A DNA stretch of 64,000 bases from Nipponacmea schrenckii (GCA_030562195.1 CM060202.1:12524001-12588000); one strand, 5' to 3'. Positions 47,801 to 57,751 are shown, numbered from the stretch's first letter. The notes: generated by a model not told the origin, from the letters alone. Made by a program: numbers and translations.

Positions 47801-50800
47801 CTAACTGATATGTTTAAATTTCTCTGCATATTTACATAATGTTTTTTTTTTTGAATTTTGTAGCTTACAATCACCAAGATTTTTGTTACTATTATATTCA
47901 ATGTTTGTATAAAGACAAAAAGGCTATGCAGAACTATGGTCTGAACTAATGTATATACTTTAATTTAGAATTTTAATATGTATTTAAATTTGAAATTATG
48001 TATTATATATTACTACATATGAGAACATACTAAAAATAATGCATCTGGTTGAAATTCAACATCTCACACTGAAAATTTTGTATCGATGTTTATTTAAATG
48101 TAAAATACCTGTATGTATGTACTTATATATTATACTATTATATGTTATCCATGTATAATAATTCTGTAATGATTTAGTTAACTTTAATAAAGGTGAAAAA
48201 AAAAAAAAAAAAAAAAAAAAGGCTATGCAGTAAGGGAAAATTAACCAGGACGGAATTTCTAATATCTATGAGCTGTGCATGTTACAGAAAACCTAAGTAG
48301 CTCAGGTTAAAGCTAGTTTTTTTTTCTCAAAGTTACATGTATATTTTCATAGTGGCAGAGCGGGTTTTAATACTTGTTACCCCCTTCTTAACACAATTTT
48401 AATCTTCAAAACAAATTCAAAATATTATAAGTCTAGATACAATCTGGTGTCCTTTCAAGTTAGTACACAAAGAGACATCCATTTGAGATATGTAAAATGA
48501 CTTTATTTCAAGAGCTAAATAATCGAACTGATGAATAGCTTGTTGGTAATGAAAAAAAAAAATAATAATAATACACCTTCAACTTAACAACTTATCTGAA
48601 CTTTTATATCTGTTTTAAATATATTATACAATAAAATTTTTTTTAAAATAGGCAATCATTAGATTTATAACATGACATTAAGAAATTGACTGAAAACAAC
48701 AATGATTTTTCTCATTGGTTCATAACTTGTGATAAGATGCTATGACATTTGAATTTAGTCTATAAAGGACCTGACTTATCTTCAGACTTAAATTAATACA
48801 AACCACAAAATAGTTCAGTTTACCATGTCAATATATATATATATTATTCTTCTGTGAAACAAGTAATAGTGGTACTTATGATTAGCTCCTGACAAAAAAA
48901 TTCTAGAAAGTTAAACTATTGACTTTTATTAAGACATGTTACTAGAATTAAGTCAAAGAAAATTGTTGTAAAAGGGGCTTTATTGACAAAAGATTGTACC
49001 CAATAAGGAAAATTTGATTTCATGCTGAAAAAATGGCCTACAATTGTGAATAAGAGAATGAATAATAGGAAAAAACTTAAAAGGAAGTAGGCATAGAGGA
49101 GACATTTCCTTACTGGACAATTTATGTTAAAAACTTCCTCAAAAAACAATTATGGTTCAGGAATTATGACCTATTTGTTTTTGTTAAAGGGATATCTTGA
49201 CCTAATGATCTTCTATACTGGTACAAAGATAAAAGGACTCTCTATTCTTTATTACATCAGACCAAATAGTAGATCAGCCAAAAAGCAACTCTCTTTTTTT
49301 GAGAAAATGTCTTTGAGGGTCCAAATCACTTCAAACTATCTATGAGTTTAGCAATTGCTCTTACAAAAGCTCTTTTTTCAGGCATTTGAAATAGTCGATT
49401 ATATACATTACGAAGTACTGCAAGGAGAAATATGTTTATTTAGACTCAGAACTTAAATGAGAAAAATTTAAAAGTGCAAATAAACTTTTTGTTTAATATA
49501 TTGTTGTATCCAAAGCCATATAAAATGTCTAGTCAAATTTAAGATTTTGCCCCTAAAACGATTGAAAGTTTTTGTCCTCCTTGTCAATTGCAAATTGGGA
49601 TATTGGAGTGTATTTTAAAGTTTATAATGAGAAAAAATAAACAGAACATTAAGGTTTTAGCATGTTACCAAACTACCAAGGATTGTTTCAGCATGTACAA
49701 ACACACTTTACTTTATTACTAAGAGTAAGAGGGTCCATAAGGAAACTCTGTGTTCACATTGAACATTTTTCAAATGTTATTATTAAGAGGATAAATGACC
49801 TAAATAATATACTTATTTCATCATGATTAGAGGTGCACATGGTTCAAATAAAGGAGGTTTAACAGATATCAAATCTTTTAGGATAAAGTAAAAGTGTATC
49901 CACTTTTTGTCAACCATGATTGTTGCCATACCATGTGTTATACTGATTTTTTTGTCCATTAAATCAAGTGTATATAGATATTTACTATAAAATGCATCAG
50001 AGGTCAATAAACTTCAGTTTATTAGGTGGAGCTTTCCGTTCATTGCACCTACAAAAAAATCTTTCTAGGAATTTCTCATGTTTTAAATATTACAGGATGG
50101 CATATTCAGGGCCTGACATTCTTGAATTATTCTGATCTTGTCAAATTAATCAGTAAGTTAGTAAGTTCAGGTCTAAAAACTTTTAACTTCTACAGAACGA
50201 AACATTGGTACTATCATTGAATATAAGATTATGTTAGAAGCTATTTTACACCAAGTCTTAACTAACAGAATATATAGTTGGAAAATAGGGTAAATAGATC
50301 TAATTATATAGCCAGCCTTTTAAACCACACCACTTAAGCTATGTAACAGGACCAAACCACGTGATCATTTCCTGCCCGCTTGCCTTGCTGGGACATTAGA
50401 CCTACTAACCATACGTTATCACCAATATACCATAGTTATTTTTAGAACTAGCTATACAGTGTTGTGTATAAGCGTAGAATATCCACGTATACTGCCCTCG
50501 GAATATAGGTGCACTTCACACAATGTTCGACACAAATTCCCATGAAATACGGAGTCCCGTTAACAAATCACCCAACTTTTAGGAACTAAATACAAAGTTG
50601 AACAATGTATCTCATGTATGCAATTTTCAAAAAGTCAGTAAAAGTATGAAAAGTTTGAGAACAGGTCGGAAATAAAACCCGCGTGCTAGATATAAAGTGT
50701 TGTATATATACGGCCATAGCATATACTCCATGGATCAAATTGATTCCGACTAAACAGTTAGTATTGGGGTTCAAATTTCACACCGTTAACTAGTGAATAC

Positions 50801-53800
50801 TACAGTGAATAACTAGCAATAACTTACCTTTAAAAAGCGCCCAGACTATACATCCTATCACCTCCTCATATCAACTCACTACTGTGAACTGGTATCCGGG
50901 AAAACTATCGAAATGAGCGGATGCGGGAACCGGACGCCTTGTGCATTCGCAGCCATTTCCGGGCTCTAACGGTAATCAACACGCGCTAACTGTGCCAAGC
51001 GTGCAGACTGAAATTGGAGCAGACGAAGATTATCTCCGAGTCCATATGGTCGGTTTCGGAAAGGATCGGCAGTTTTCGGAAACTTTGGCCCACTGACTGA
51101 TTAAATCATTATGTTGTGTAATGATTTATTAGCGTCAGGATTACATCGTCTGTTTATTATAAATTTTATTGCCTCTTACTACTCGGAATATACACTTCCC
51201 TTATTGTTTATTTCCTTTACAAGTTTTATGTATTAGGCTTATATAACTTTTATGCTGTTAAATTTGAAATGCACACTGGCGTGCAGATCTAGGCTTTAAT
51301 AATTTTGGTACTGATTGGAATTTATTTCAATCAATGCTTGAAAATCTCACATAATTGAAGAAAAACTGCATGTTGACTGCATTAATTCGTCAAAATCTTA
51401 TGTTTTATTTATGTTTAAAATATTAGTGTATGGTTATTAACTTTGCAAATTCTATTGCACATACACAGACTCATTCATTTAAAATTCAAAATTAATGAAT
51501 GTATTAATGCTTTTAAGGCTAAAAGCCTTTAAACAGGCACCAATGATAGACCTATACCGTTACCATAGCCTACTGTTTTACAAATAAGTGCAATGACAAT
51601 ACATGTATATTTAATACTAAAAGCCCACATATATCAAAAAGTATAATAAAGTTACGATTTATTGAGCAACAGAGCCTATCAATCAAAATCAATAATTGAA
51701 TGGGATGCTATAAATCGTGAATGGATAAAACCCGAAAGATAGCATGGTCACCATTTCGTGCCTTTGTCATTATAGTGATCGACATGCATTATATATTATA
51801 ATTATTGTTTATGTTTATTTTTGTGGTGTAGTTGCCCTGCACTATACTTCTCCACTAGATAAATGTGCTGTTCATATTTGGGGTATTGACATTGGTACTA
51901 ACGCCATCACTAATGCTTTCCTTGACATAATGTCGATGATCGTTCTTGATAAAAGAATTAACAGTAGCATAATATGGTGGAATAGGCATACTTATATCGA
52001 TTTCCTTCGTCGATTATCTCCCCTACTTCAGGTAAGATTATTATGACATGTAGCCTACTTACTAAATGTGGAATATTAATGGGCCTATTGTATCGAGAGA
52101 GGTCAAAAGCATACAAAACATTTATTTAAATATACCCTCTTTAATTATCATAATGACAGGGGTAACTGGGCATATACCTCTGTCCTGGCAAACTTTTCTC
52201 ATTGCACACTGCATGGCGTTGTCTGTCTTTATTAGCCAAGATGCGGAAGAGTAGGACGTAAAACTCCATTCCATTTCATTACAGAGGTAATGGCATATAG
52301 ATGGTTATCTCCCTTGGCATTCACACAGGCCACGAAATTGCTTGGGACGAATGATATTGATGTGAAGATTGACTTTGCTAATCTTAACTTTAGAAAACAC
52401 GATAGTTTCTTCTTATTACAAGTGTAATTGACCGAACTAACCTGTACACTGAGTTCCATTAGTAATATATCCTCTGTTACAACTGCATGTATATGATCCA
52501 TGTGTATTGATACATAGTTGTTGGCAACCAGCATTCTCCACCAAGCATTCATCAATATCTAAAGAAAGATATTCAGATGAAGTACTTATGTAGGCCTATG
52601 TTGTGACGCCAAGTTAACAAAGAACAAAGAATAGCTACCCAGAATTTATAATCTCGTAGTCACTGATATACGCTCTGTACACATTATAATATGGGAAGAT
52701 TCACAGTCCTTTCTAGTCATTCGAGGCATCTTATTCCAAAGGAACTGTTGTATCTCTTTATAGATGTTGACAAATAGATTTCAAAAAGTGAGGAAAAAAT
52801 CAACCTACCGACACATTGCTTTTTATCTGATCCAAGAGTGTAACCAACTTTGCATGTACAGATGTACTTATTGGTTTTTGAATAAAATACACAATTATGA
52901 TCACAGCCACCATTGTTAACTTCACATGGATCGTTATCTGAAACATTAATTTATCGAAGTTATGAAGAGAGTTGACCTTATTCCATACAGGTTGAAATCA
53001 GAAACATGATATGTTTATAGTACATTGTATTCGTTGGCACGAAAGGAGCATGGCACCTGTAAGAGGCTACCATAACAGTCTTGCTTAATGACAAGCCAAG
53101 GTATTTAACTTTAAGCCCTAACTTGGTACTGAAATTTGATATAGCATCTTTACCTAAAATGCATTTCGGCATTATTTCCGCAGTCCATTTCGAATTTTTA
53201 CAATACAGGTACGCTGCATTTCCATTGAGAAGTCGATATCCATTAACACAGCTGTATCTTGCCACCATGACGTAACGTTTCCGCTTTGTGTTCATGATAT
53301 ATGATGTAATAACCAAGGAATATAGAATTTTGGGTGGTTCAATGTGATAATGGAAGCAGCTTTCATCAGATTGCTCAACAAATTTCTTGTGAAGCCTTTC
53401 CTCTTCAGTAACGTTTAATCCAGAATGGTTTTCCAGTTCACTTGACCCTATAAGTATGAGAAAATCCACAGAGTATATAATTCATTTCGGAGAGGAGCAG
53501 GTCATGAAGGATACCGAATTCAATGACTCACACTCCATATGCTTTATAACCTCAAAACAGTATCAATTGATGAGTTGGAACATAAATTTTTAAAAGAAAA
53601 TTAAGAATCAGAACCTTACGAGCACAAACAGGAAAATCACCGACCCATTTTCCTTGCTGACAATATAACACTGGAGACCCAATCAGGTGGAGACCTTGTT
53701 CACAGGTTATACTAGCAACAGCTTGGTTCTCATGCATTGACACAATTCCTTTTCTTGGTGGCAGTAAAAATGTACAATCAGATGCTGGAAAGAGATTCGG

Positions 53801-55155
53801 ATATACAGCGTAGATCCGGTTGATCAAAATAAAATAAAAGGTTCGATGCTCCACATCTTGTCCGAAAATGATAGATATATTGACAACATTTATCTATCTG
53901 GCAGTGCTTCCTGGGATCTGCACACCTACTTCTTTAAATCTAATCTCCATACCATCAGTCATGCGTCTGGATATCTGTAAATCCAGTGATCTTAATCAAA
54001 AGTTTAAAACTGATAACTTACAGACACAAACCACTGGATCTATGGTCCAAGCTTTGTTCTTAACATCACATGCACCATGTGTGATACCATGGGGTATAAA
54101 ACCTTTATCACAAGTATAATCAAGTAACAAGTCATCGCCCCAAATCTCAACTTTACCATGTTTTATTGGTCCTGGGTGTTTACATGTTGATTTCTTTACA
54201 TTTAAAACTATGGAAAATATAACAGATGGGTATCATAATTATATTTACAGAATAACAAAATCATTTAAAGGCTTAGATACGGCACCATATATGATTTGAA
54301 GGATTCTGAAATATTTTAACAATTCGAGGTTAAAAAATACTTGAGAATTATGTTCGTGTCTGTTATTTCCATACAAAAACGTGATTTTCTATCAATTTAT
54401 ATTAAAAAAGGTCAAAAGGTTTCTTTTCTGTTTTTGTAGGTGTGCAACATTTTAAGCTGTGACAAAAAATTTTATTATTAATACGGCCAATTACAAAGTG
54501 GCATTTAAAGAAAATTTCAAGTACACTTATATATCTTTTTGATGATATTTCACTCATTTCGTAAACAAAAATGAACGACAAAATGTAATCCTGAAAACAT
54601 TGTGGTGGGGAAGTAGTTGTCTAACAATTCTGTGTATATGGACTACTTATATTAAATACTGGGGTGTATTATAATAACTCCTTGAACTTTAGAACGGAAA
54701 TGACATTGCGGCATCCGGTGGAAGCAGGATATATCAGAAGTTATTATATGCAATTACGATCTGGAAATTAACGAACGACATGAGGAATGTTATCCCCATT
54801 ATTCAGAAAAATTAATCAAATGCAAACATTGAAATAAATTAAAATAAATAAATTTGGTAAAAGAAATATATATTTCTGTTATAAAACCTATAATCGTAGG
54901 TATCATGAGATGATTTTATACCACATTCTGGTGTGGCTGGACTTAGTTTGTTAAAAGAAAATGGGAGCCAAATTTGTCAATATTAAGATGAAAACACTTA
55001 CAATCATAGTCGTAATCTTCAAAATCGAAATCAAAATCCTCATAATTTGCATTATCCTCATAATTTTCATTCTCCGCAAATAACAAATCCAGCTCGTCCG
55101 CTTTGCATAACGTACATTGGATTACTAAAATGCAGATTGCACATTCGTATTTCAT
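29630..55155 (-). CDS. secreted EGF/CCP/GCC2-GCC3 multidomain protein, 29 exons
   Basis: A complete gene model read from splice sites. Exon lengths sum to 4188 bases, exactly 1396 codons with the stop, and every internal junction is phase 1. Order: signal peptide and acidic region (exon 1), CCP x3 (2-4), EGF x7 (5-11), GCC2/GCC3 (12), EGF x6 (13-18), GCC2/GCC3 (19), EGF x6 (20-25), GCC2/GCC3 (26), EGF (27), CCP x2 (28-29). Most EGFs start D-[IVL]-[DN]-E-C, the calcium-binding type. No membrane segment is seen, so a secreted matrix or adhesion protein is expected. Domain types recall SVEP1 and SCUBE, but no VWA, CUB or pentraxin was found; the orthologue is not recognised. The 11.6-kb intron 6 contains a zinc-finger gene on the same strand, so the alternative is two separate genes, with exons 1-6 ending in an unseen terminal exon. 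Confidence 0.8.
30074..30274 (-). CDS. exon 28: CCP-like with extra Cys
   Basis: 67 codons with six Cys ([32 protein letters not shown] and EPKC), more than the usual four, spaced as in CCP. Donor GTAAGT. Confidence 0.75.
30519..30650 (-). CDS. exon 27: calcium-binding EGF
   Basis: [19 protein letters not shown], then [11 protein letters not shown]. Donor GTAAAC. Confidence 0.8.
30814..30975 (-). CDS. exon 26: GCC2/GCC3 module 3
   Basis: [20 protein letters not shown], then [16 protein letters not shown] and ECTG. The donor GTCTGT is weak, but the phase and the next exon fit. Confidence 0.75.
31050..31775 (+). mobile_element. Gypsy-type LTR retrotransposon fragment (LTR, primer site, Gag)
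   Basis: Lies in the intron between exons 26 and 25, opposite strand. A probable 150-bp 5' LTR (31050-31199, TG...CA) is followed at once by a primer-binding-site-like tggtgacagaagtgtgg. A degenerate Gag begins at the ATG at 31277 ([20 protein letters not shown]), with many frameshifts and stops. Homology is lost at about 31775; protease and polymerase are absent. Assignment as Gypsy rests on Gag style (moderate). Confidence 0.6.
31961..32080 (-). CDS. exon 25: calcium-binding EGF, short form
   Basis: [17 protein letters not shown], then [11 protein letters not shown] and GSKC. Pairs with exon 18; both precede a GCC2/GCC3 exon. Confidence 0.8.
32423..32542 (-). CDS. exon 24: calcium-binding EGF
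   Basis: [15 protein letters not shown], then [11 protein letters not shown]. Donor GTAATT. Confidence 0.8.
32939..33064 (-). CDS. exon 23: calcium-binding EGF
   Basis: [16 protein letters not shown], then [11 protein letters not shown]. Donor GTAAGC. Confidence 0.8.
33250..33372 (-). CDS. exon 22: calcium-binding EGF
   Basis: [16 protein letters not shown], then [11 protein letters not shown]. Donor GTACGG. Confidence 0.8.
33676..33798 (-). CDS. exon 21: calcium-binding EGF
   Basis: [16 protein letters not shown], then [11 protein letters not shown]. Donor GTGGGT. Confidence 0.8.
34024..34146 (-). CDS. exon 20: calcium-binding EGF
   Basis: [16 protein letters not shown], then [11 protein letters not shown]. 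Pairs with exon 13. Confidence 0.8.
34478..34633 (-). CDS. exon 19: GCC2/GCC3 module 2
   Basis: [20 protein letters not shown], then [16 protein letters not shown] and a terminal KCQG. Donor GTACAAG. Confidence 0.75.
34738..34857 (-). CDS. exon 18: calcium-binding EGF, short form
   Basis: [17 protein letters not shown], then [11 protein letters not shown] and GSKC at the end; closely resembles exon 25. Confidence 0.8.
35177..35302 (-). CDS. exon 17: calcium-binding EGF
   Basis: [16 protein letters not shown], then [11 protein letters not shown]. Donor GTAACA. Confidence 0.8.
36027..36152 (-). CDS. exon 16: calcium-binding EGF
   Basis: [16 protein letters not shown], then [11 protein letters not shown]; ends CIG, like exon 23. 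Confidence 0.8.
36404..36526 (-). CDS. exon 15: calcium-binding EGF
   Basis: [16 protein letters not shown], then [11 protein letters not shown]; ends TCEG, like exon 22. Donor GTGGGA. Confidence 0.8.
36730..36852 (-). CDS. exon 14: calcium-binding EGF
   Basis: [16 protein letters not shown], then [11 protein letters not shown]; ends SCNG, like exon 21. Confidence 0.8.
37122..37244 (-). CDS. exon 13: calcium-binding EGF
   Basis: [16 protein letters not shown], then [11 protein letters not shown]. Resembles exon 20 (shared CVNT-x-GSA-x-C-x-C). Confidence 0.8.
37493..37654 (-). CDS. exon 12: GCC2/GCC3 (ephrin-receptor-like) module 1
   Basis: [20 protein letters not shown], then EDCVCKQGF and a terminal PCMG. 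This Cys-rich module also occurs in SCUBE, SVEP1 and Eph-like proteins. Confidence 0.75.
37790..38283. repeat. minisatellite, about 25-bp unit
   Basis: Around 19 imperfect units of 'gaggtcatggataggtagat' plus 'tgtct', all within the intron between exons 11 and 12. Confidence 0.85.
38334..38459 (-). CDS. exon 11: calcium-binding EGF
   Basis: [16 protein letters not shown], then [11 protein letters not shown]. Donor GTAAGA. Confidence 0.8.
38480..38780. repeat. degenerate minisatellite
   Basis: Loose repeats of 'gtcaacatagcgatgtcaac'-like units of about 20-24 bp in the intron between exons 10 and 11. Confidence 0.6.
38789..39237. mobile_element. palindromic MITE with TA target sites
   Basis: 449 bp with long inverted arms (38789-38920 against 39130-39237) beginning 'tggcagggattttgtgc', flanked by TA on each side (38787-38788, 39238-39239). 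It has no coding capacity. The TA duplication fits Tc1/mariner-type mobilisation (inference). Confidence 0.75.
39346..39471 (-). CDS. exon 10: calcium-binding EGF
   Basis: [16 protein letters not shown], then [11 protein letters not shown]. Donor GTAAAT. Confidence 0.8.
39930..40058 (-). CDS. exon 9: calcium-binding EGF
   Basis: [18 protein letters not shown], then [15 protein letters not shown]. Donor GTAGAG. Confidence 0.8.
40376..40501 (-). CDS. exon 8: calcium-binding EGF
   Basis: [16 protein letters not shown], then [11 protein letters not shown]. Donor GTAAGA. Confidence 0.8.
40714..40839 (-). CDS. exon 7: calcium-binding EGF
   Basis: [16 protein letters not shown], then [11 protein letters not shown]. 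Acceptor TTTTAG, donor GTAAGC. Confidence 0.8.
40840..44620. other. intron; zinc-finger gene 3' region
   Basis: No exon seen. The minus strand downstream of 44621 probably includes the zinc-finger 3'UTR; AATAAA occurs near 44178. A pair of inverted segments (about 43036-43062 and 43130-43163, 'ctggtcaccgtttca' against 'tgaaacggtggtcag') suggests a small MITE. Confidence 0.5.
44621..47140 (-). CDS. C2H2 zinc-finger protein, 14 fingers
   Basis: One large coding exon; the acceptor TTTTCAG ends at 47176 and the first in-frame ATG inside the exon is at 47140 ([15 protein letters not shown]), giving 839 residues. Layout: an N-terminal conserved-looking region (about 1-60), an acidic Ser-rich stretch, ten C2H2 fingers in a row starting [12 protein letters not shown], a Ser/Pro/Glu-rich linker of about 190 residues, and four C-terminal fingers ([10 protein letters not shown] to [10 protein letters not shown]). 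Linkers such as HTGVKPYKC and HTGERPYKC are classic for DNA binding, so a nuclear transcription factor is likely. No KRAB, BTB or SCAN domain is seen. It lies inside intron 6 of the EGF/CCP gene on the same strand. Confidence 0.85.
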   Translation of the reverse strand: MLVEERELISKLLRQSILTLCRETMSQYKLEVDGIVCISFENDSHPIIIKVHEQLQTDSGGSTLWALNNNKNDSLVTYNPYDVSGKKSSELKERLLNDSPRPRDFSVTDDDLDDNSFNDSSYSYKNFMKLGFLAATRGRLNSSLNDKKSKSNPLDSSLASSPDEYKSMSPPLGGVKCEDDDESAFQIPDDDSPFSTLPLPDVMPEAIPTVSRPGIPNTIHAQSAALTHPDGYVCRRCFQVLPDTSAFESHNLRVHTLFTCKICFRAFTARNNLKRHIRLHTGVKPYKCPICNQGFTRKDDLKGHELRHSFKKPFRCNICKKGYTDRSCVRNHMAKEHNMKLQHVCPRCGEGFSSSEKFTEHKKTHPEFKNYRCETCDFIGVNGLMHIKHQLTHEDKKYSCKPCNNTYDDPFKYSEHLKIHRVDESFKSYECCFCGSCQQTYDQFVRHEHSHAQFKNNTCTICSKSFMYPSSLKDHMATHNRAEEDESSDYYCNECQTGFPTLDSLEEHIVSTHESVDQMMDDSPYDDTVNDSLSTSRQDSIEEAEQRTEHPPPEPDEPESDLNILKNSYITLQKPPSIIPMKNRSQGRTKSSKSPMGRFSPLSLKSALSSTEKHSPSTKTPDAFASMILAPFPQDFSLEESMKTYASADDSNPGVNNGSLPDRNPSIKLEPGSYENGSEDPSIISGHTNEGGDASDNRDMMVLEKVQIRPPGFERVFTPSLLFKCHSSFQCIECSKVFTDFNQFETHSAILHRRFLCEFCGKVFTAKPNRDRHLRYHTGERPYKCGLCDASFFRGDDLKYHRTTKHASEKPFVCDVCGLNFAWPKDLQRHRKQKKHFKI
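47932..48215 (+). mobile_element. processed retrocopy with polyA tail
   Basis: About 260 bp ending in AATAAA (48186-48191) and a long A run, flanked by exact 15-bp duplications aaaaaggctatgcag (47917-47931 and 48216-48230). These are signs of LINE-mediated insertion of a 5'-truncated mRNA 3' end or SINE. No coding region remains. It lies in the zinc-finger gene's intron, antisense to it. Confidence 0.8.
48231..50827. other. intron of zinc-finger gene
   Basis: AT-rich, with simple repeats near 48560 (AAT) and 48831 (AT). No exon is supported. Confidence 0.5.
50828..51110 (-). promoter_or_regulatory. probable 5' exon and promoter of zinc-finger gene
   Basis: The only GC- and CpG-richer stretch nearby. 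A strong donor (AAAG then GTAAGT) ends a candidate noncoding exon at 50828; upstream sequence about 50900-51060 contains many CG dinucleotides and no TATA box. Short upstream ATG frames close before the donor, so the exon is 5'UTR. Confidence 0.55.
51111..52155. other. no gene seen
   Basis: AT-rich. The frame at 51744-52046 shows no known motif. Confidence 0.4.
52156..52299 (+). mobile_element. 5'-truncated SINE with imperfect target-site duplication
   Basis: 52177-52280 matches the 3' part of the SINE at 3367-3738 in the other orientation (shared 'tgcacactgcatggcgttg' and 'taggacgtaaaactccatt'). The flanks acaggggtaactgggcatata and acagaggtaatggcatata are a decayed duplication, so this insertion is older than the other two. 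Confidence 0.75.
52442..52558 (-). CDS. exon 6: calcium-binding EGF
   Basis: [16 protein letters not shown], then [14 protein letters not shown]. The donor is GTTAGT. It is the last exon before the zinc-finger gene. Confidence 0.8.
52809..52937 (-). CDS. exon 5: EGF (non-canonical start)
   Basis: [16 protein letters not shown] followed by [10 protein letters not shown] and a terminal CVG. Six Cys. Confidence 0.8.
53154..53447 (-). CDS. exon 4: long CCP
   Basis: 98 codons. An N-terminal charged lead ([17 protein letters not shown]) precedes a CCP with an extended first loop ([11 protein letters not shown] ... [28 protein letters not shown]). Confidence 0.8.
53620..53784 (-). CDS. exon 3: CCP
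   Basis: 55 codons: [29 protein letters not shown] and FPVC; a canonical CCP. Confidence 0.85.
54022..54207 (-). CDS. exon 2: CCP
   Basis: 62 codons: [20 protein letters not shown], then [13 protein letters not shown], a Trp and PVVC. Confidence 0.8.
55002..55155 (-). CDS. exon 1: signal peptide and acidic stretch
   Basis: [19 protein letters not shown] is a likely signal peptide. Then comes a run rich in Asp, Glu, Asn and Tyr ([15 protein letters not shown]). The donor GTAAGT leaves phase 1. A 'tatataa' lies only about 15 bp before the ATG, too close to serve as the core promoter of this start. Confidence 0.75.
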
Positions 55156-57751
55156 TTTTGCGCCAATTATATAAAAATATCTTCAAAATTTCATCTTTGT
55201 TTTGCCCAATATATAATATGTGTTACCATAGCAACTACAAAGCTACTGTCTTGATATCAAGTACTTCCGTAAAAGGACGTTGACTTACTCAAGTGCTGTT
55301 AAATCTTTGCAGGTTTTCAGTTCAGATTTAGCCTTCATCCCAAATATTGTATGTTAAACAGCCAAAGGTTTAGACTTTGACAACTTCCCAACCCCATAAT
55401 TGGGTCGTCGTCGGTGGTGGTGGGGAGGTGTTTGTTTTCAACGTCTCGACGATGGCGCATGTAGTGCCTACCTTAATGGTTAAAAGGGCATTGGTAGTAA
55501 TAAAAAGAGTACAATATATAATTGCGCCAAATTGGTAAACATTCCTCCAATGCGGGCAGCATAGTAAGAGTAATTAAGGACGAGTTAAGACTTCATTCAT
55601 CCCTATTATTTAACGTTGGCTAATTGACAGAACAAGCAGTGTTGTATATAGAGATACGACACTGAGATCAAGTGGAAACACTTTTGTGGTATGATGGCTA
55701 TATTTTAAGAATTACCTCCCATATATCATATTTCATTTCTTCAAATAATCTTTACCTACTACCAACTGACTGAGCTTGCAAAAATACATTGCAGAGAACA
55801 AGACAATGTGCTTTTCCGATTTTGAATAAAGGGCAATTTCCCTGTACGGTGGCAAGCTCTGAGTGGAATGAGTACTTGCTGTATTAAACTGAACACAATA
55901 CAGTATATATCATGACTGTCTTTGTTGAAGGATTCAAAACCATTCCTTGAAAATAAAGGAAGTGGTGGTAGTGGTGGTTAAATATTCAACACCTGTATAA
56001 TTTGAAGTTAATTTAATGCAAAAACAAACAAAACAATAACAGAAACTCAACAAAACAACATTAAAAGTTTTCTTTATTTGTTTCTGGGTATACTAGGCTT
56101 ATAACTTACAACAATGTTTCAACAAATCATATCATAATATAGTGATAGTGGTTTTATCAATCTGTCAAGGTTTTACAGCAGCAGAGGGTTTCTTTGAAGA
56201 GGAAAGCTCCTGCATTAAAACTTGAAAATACCAAGCGTACAGGTATTTTTTATGTTACCTCAAGATGAACTTTAATTAACCCTTTAGTGCATAAATCTAA
56301 GAAATTTACTCTATAATGACCAAATGCAAATTTCTTTCCTAGAATTCCTCAAACTACTATTTTTTTTTTTCACTTTTATTCTGTGATACTAATTTCTTAG
56401 TATGGTAGTAGGCCTACTTATGGCTCATTACTTAAACACGTCAAAATGGTTTGTAATTGGTTGAAGTAAATCACATTGTAGTATAACAGTATCTATTACA
56501 ATCTACCTATTGATATCTTTTATATCAATAAAAGGCTCACACTCTAAACAAAGTACATAACAAGTTGTCTGTAATTAATCAAACCTTATAAAAATAAATT
56601 GTAAAATATACAACAAAAATAAGTGTGAATTATCCTCCATGAAGAATACAAATTATTTTAAACAAATAAAACTGCAAATATTCAGATAGTTCTATTTCAC
56701 TCTGACAAAGTTTTCAGATATAGGAGTTCAAACTTTATTATTTTACCTAGTTTTTTGTTAACCAAATGAAATATTGATAATTTCAATATGCCAGTAAAAC
56801 AGTGTATTTATCAAAAAAATATTTCTTTTTCACAGACTTAAAGACATTCTTAGCCTCAGCATATTTCATTTTGAATACTTTTGAAATGAAGAAATTCAAG
56901 TCGGTGGCCAACAATAAATAGAGGTATAGACGTAAATATAAGATACAAAATAATCTGGAATGTATAATGAATTAATATTTACATAAAAATATGTAGTTCT
57001 CAACTACTGATGGAGTTAGAAATTGCACCAAACTGTACCTTCAAATGATATGTTGATTTAAAAGTTGATATCTTTGCCTCAAAATCATTCTTACTATTCC
57101 ATTTGAATTCAAATTAATGCTGAATGTAAAAGAAACAGACAAATTCAAATCATATTGACTATGGTTAAATGTGTGGCAACCAATTTTATATTATACAAAT
57201 GGAATGGCATTTGGAATAAATGGGAAAATGAAAGTTTTCTCTTATAAAGATTCACAAATATTATTTATAACATAATATAAATTAAAATACATAAAAGAAG
57301 GTAATCTAGCAAATTCTGAACAAGGGTCAGACCAAATAATAAATATATTTTTTGTTTACAAACAGAATGATTAATATGTTCATGTCATTATATAAAAGAG
57401 CACAGTGTTCTTTTAAATTATCTTCTAAAAAAAATCTTAACATGCATAATGCATCAAATTACAAAACATTTCCTTAAGCCTTCCCTGATCGTAATGTGAT
57501 TACACACTTCTGTTTCCATGCATGAAAAATAGATTTAATACTCAATCTCCTTCGTTCCAGAGCAATGACTGAACATAATTCTTCATTGTCAGGCTTAGGT
57601 TATTGAAAAACTCAACTCCATTGCCTTTTGACCATTATCAACATCTGCCATCTCCTCACACCATCTCAAAAGAGAAATAATAAATGGACAAGGCCATTTC
57701 TAGAACCATAATGGTTGAATAAGTGAAAAAACTAAGCTATGAGATCAGACG
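55156..57751. other. intergenic, probable 3'UTR at its right end
   Basis: Left part: upstream region of the EGF/CCP gene. Right part: likely 3'UTR of the minus-strand gene at 57752, with several AATAAA matches on that strand. No coding exon seen. Confidence 0.45.

Noticed and set aside
52066..52254. 62-codon open frame on the plus strand
   Set aside because: It runs through the truncated SINE and has no support.
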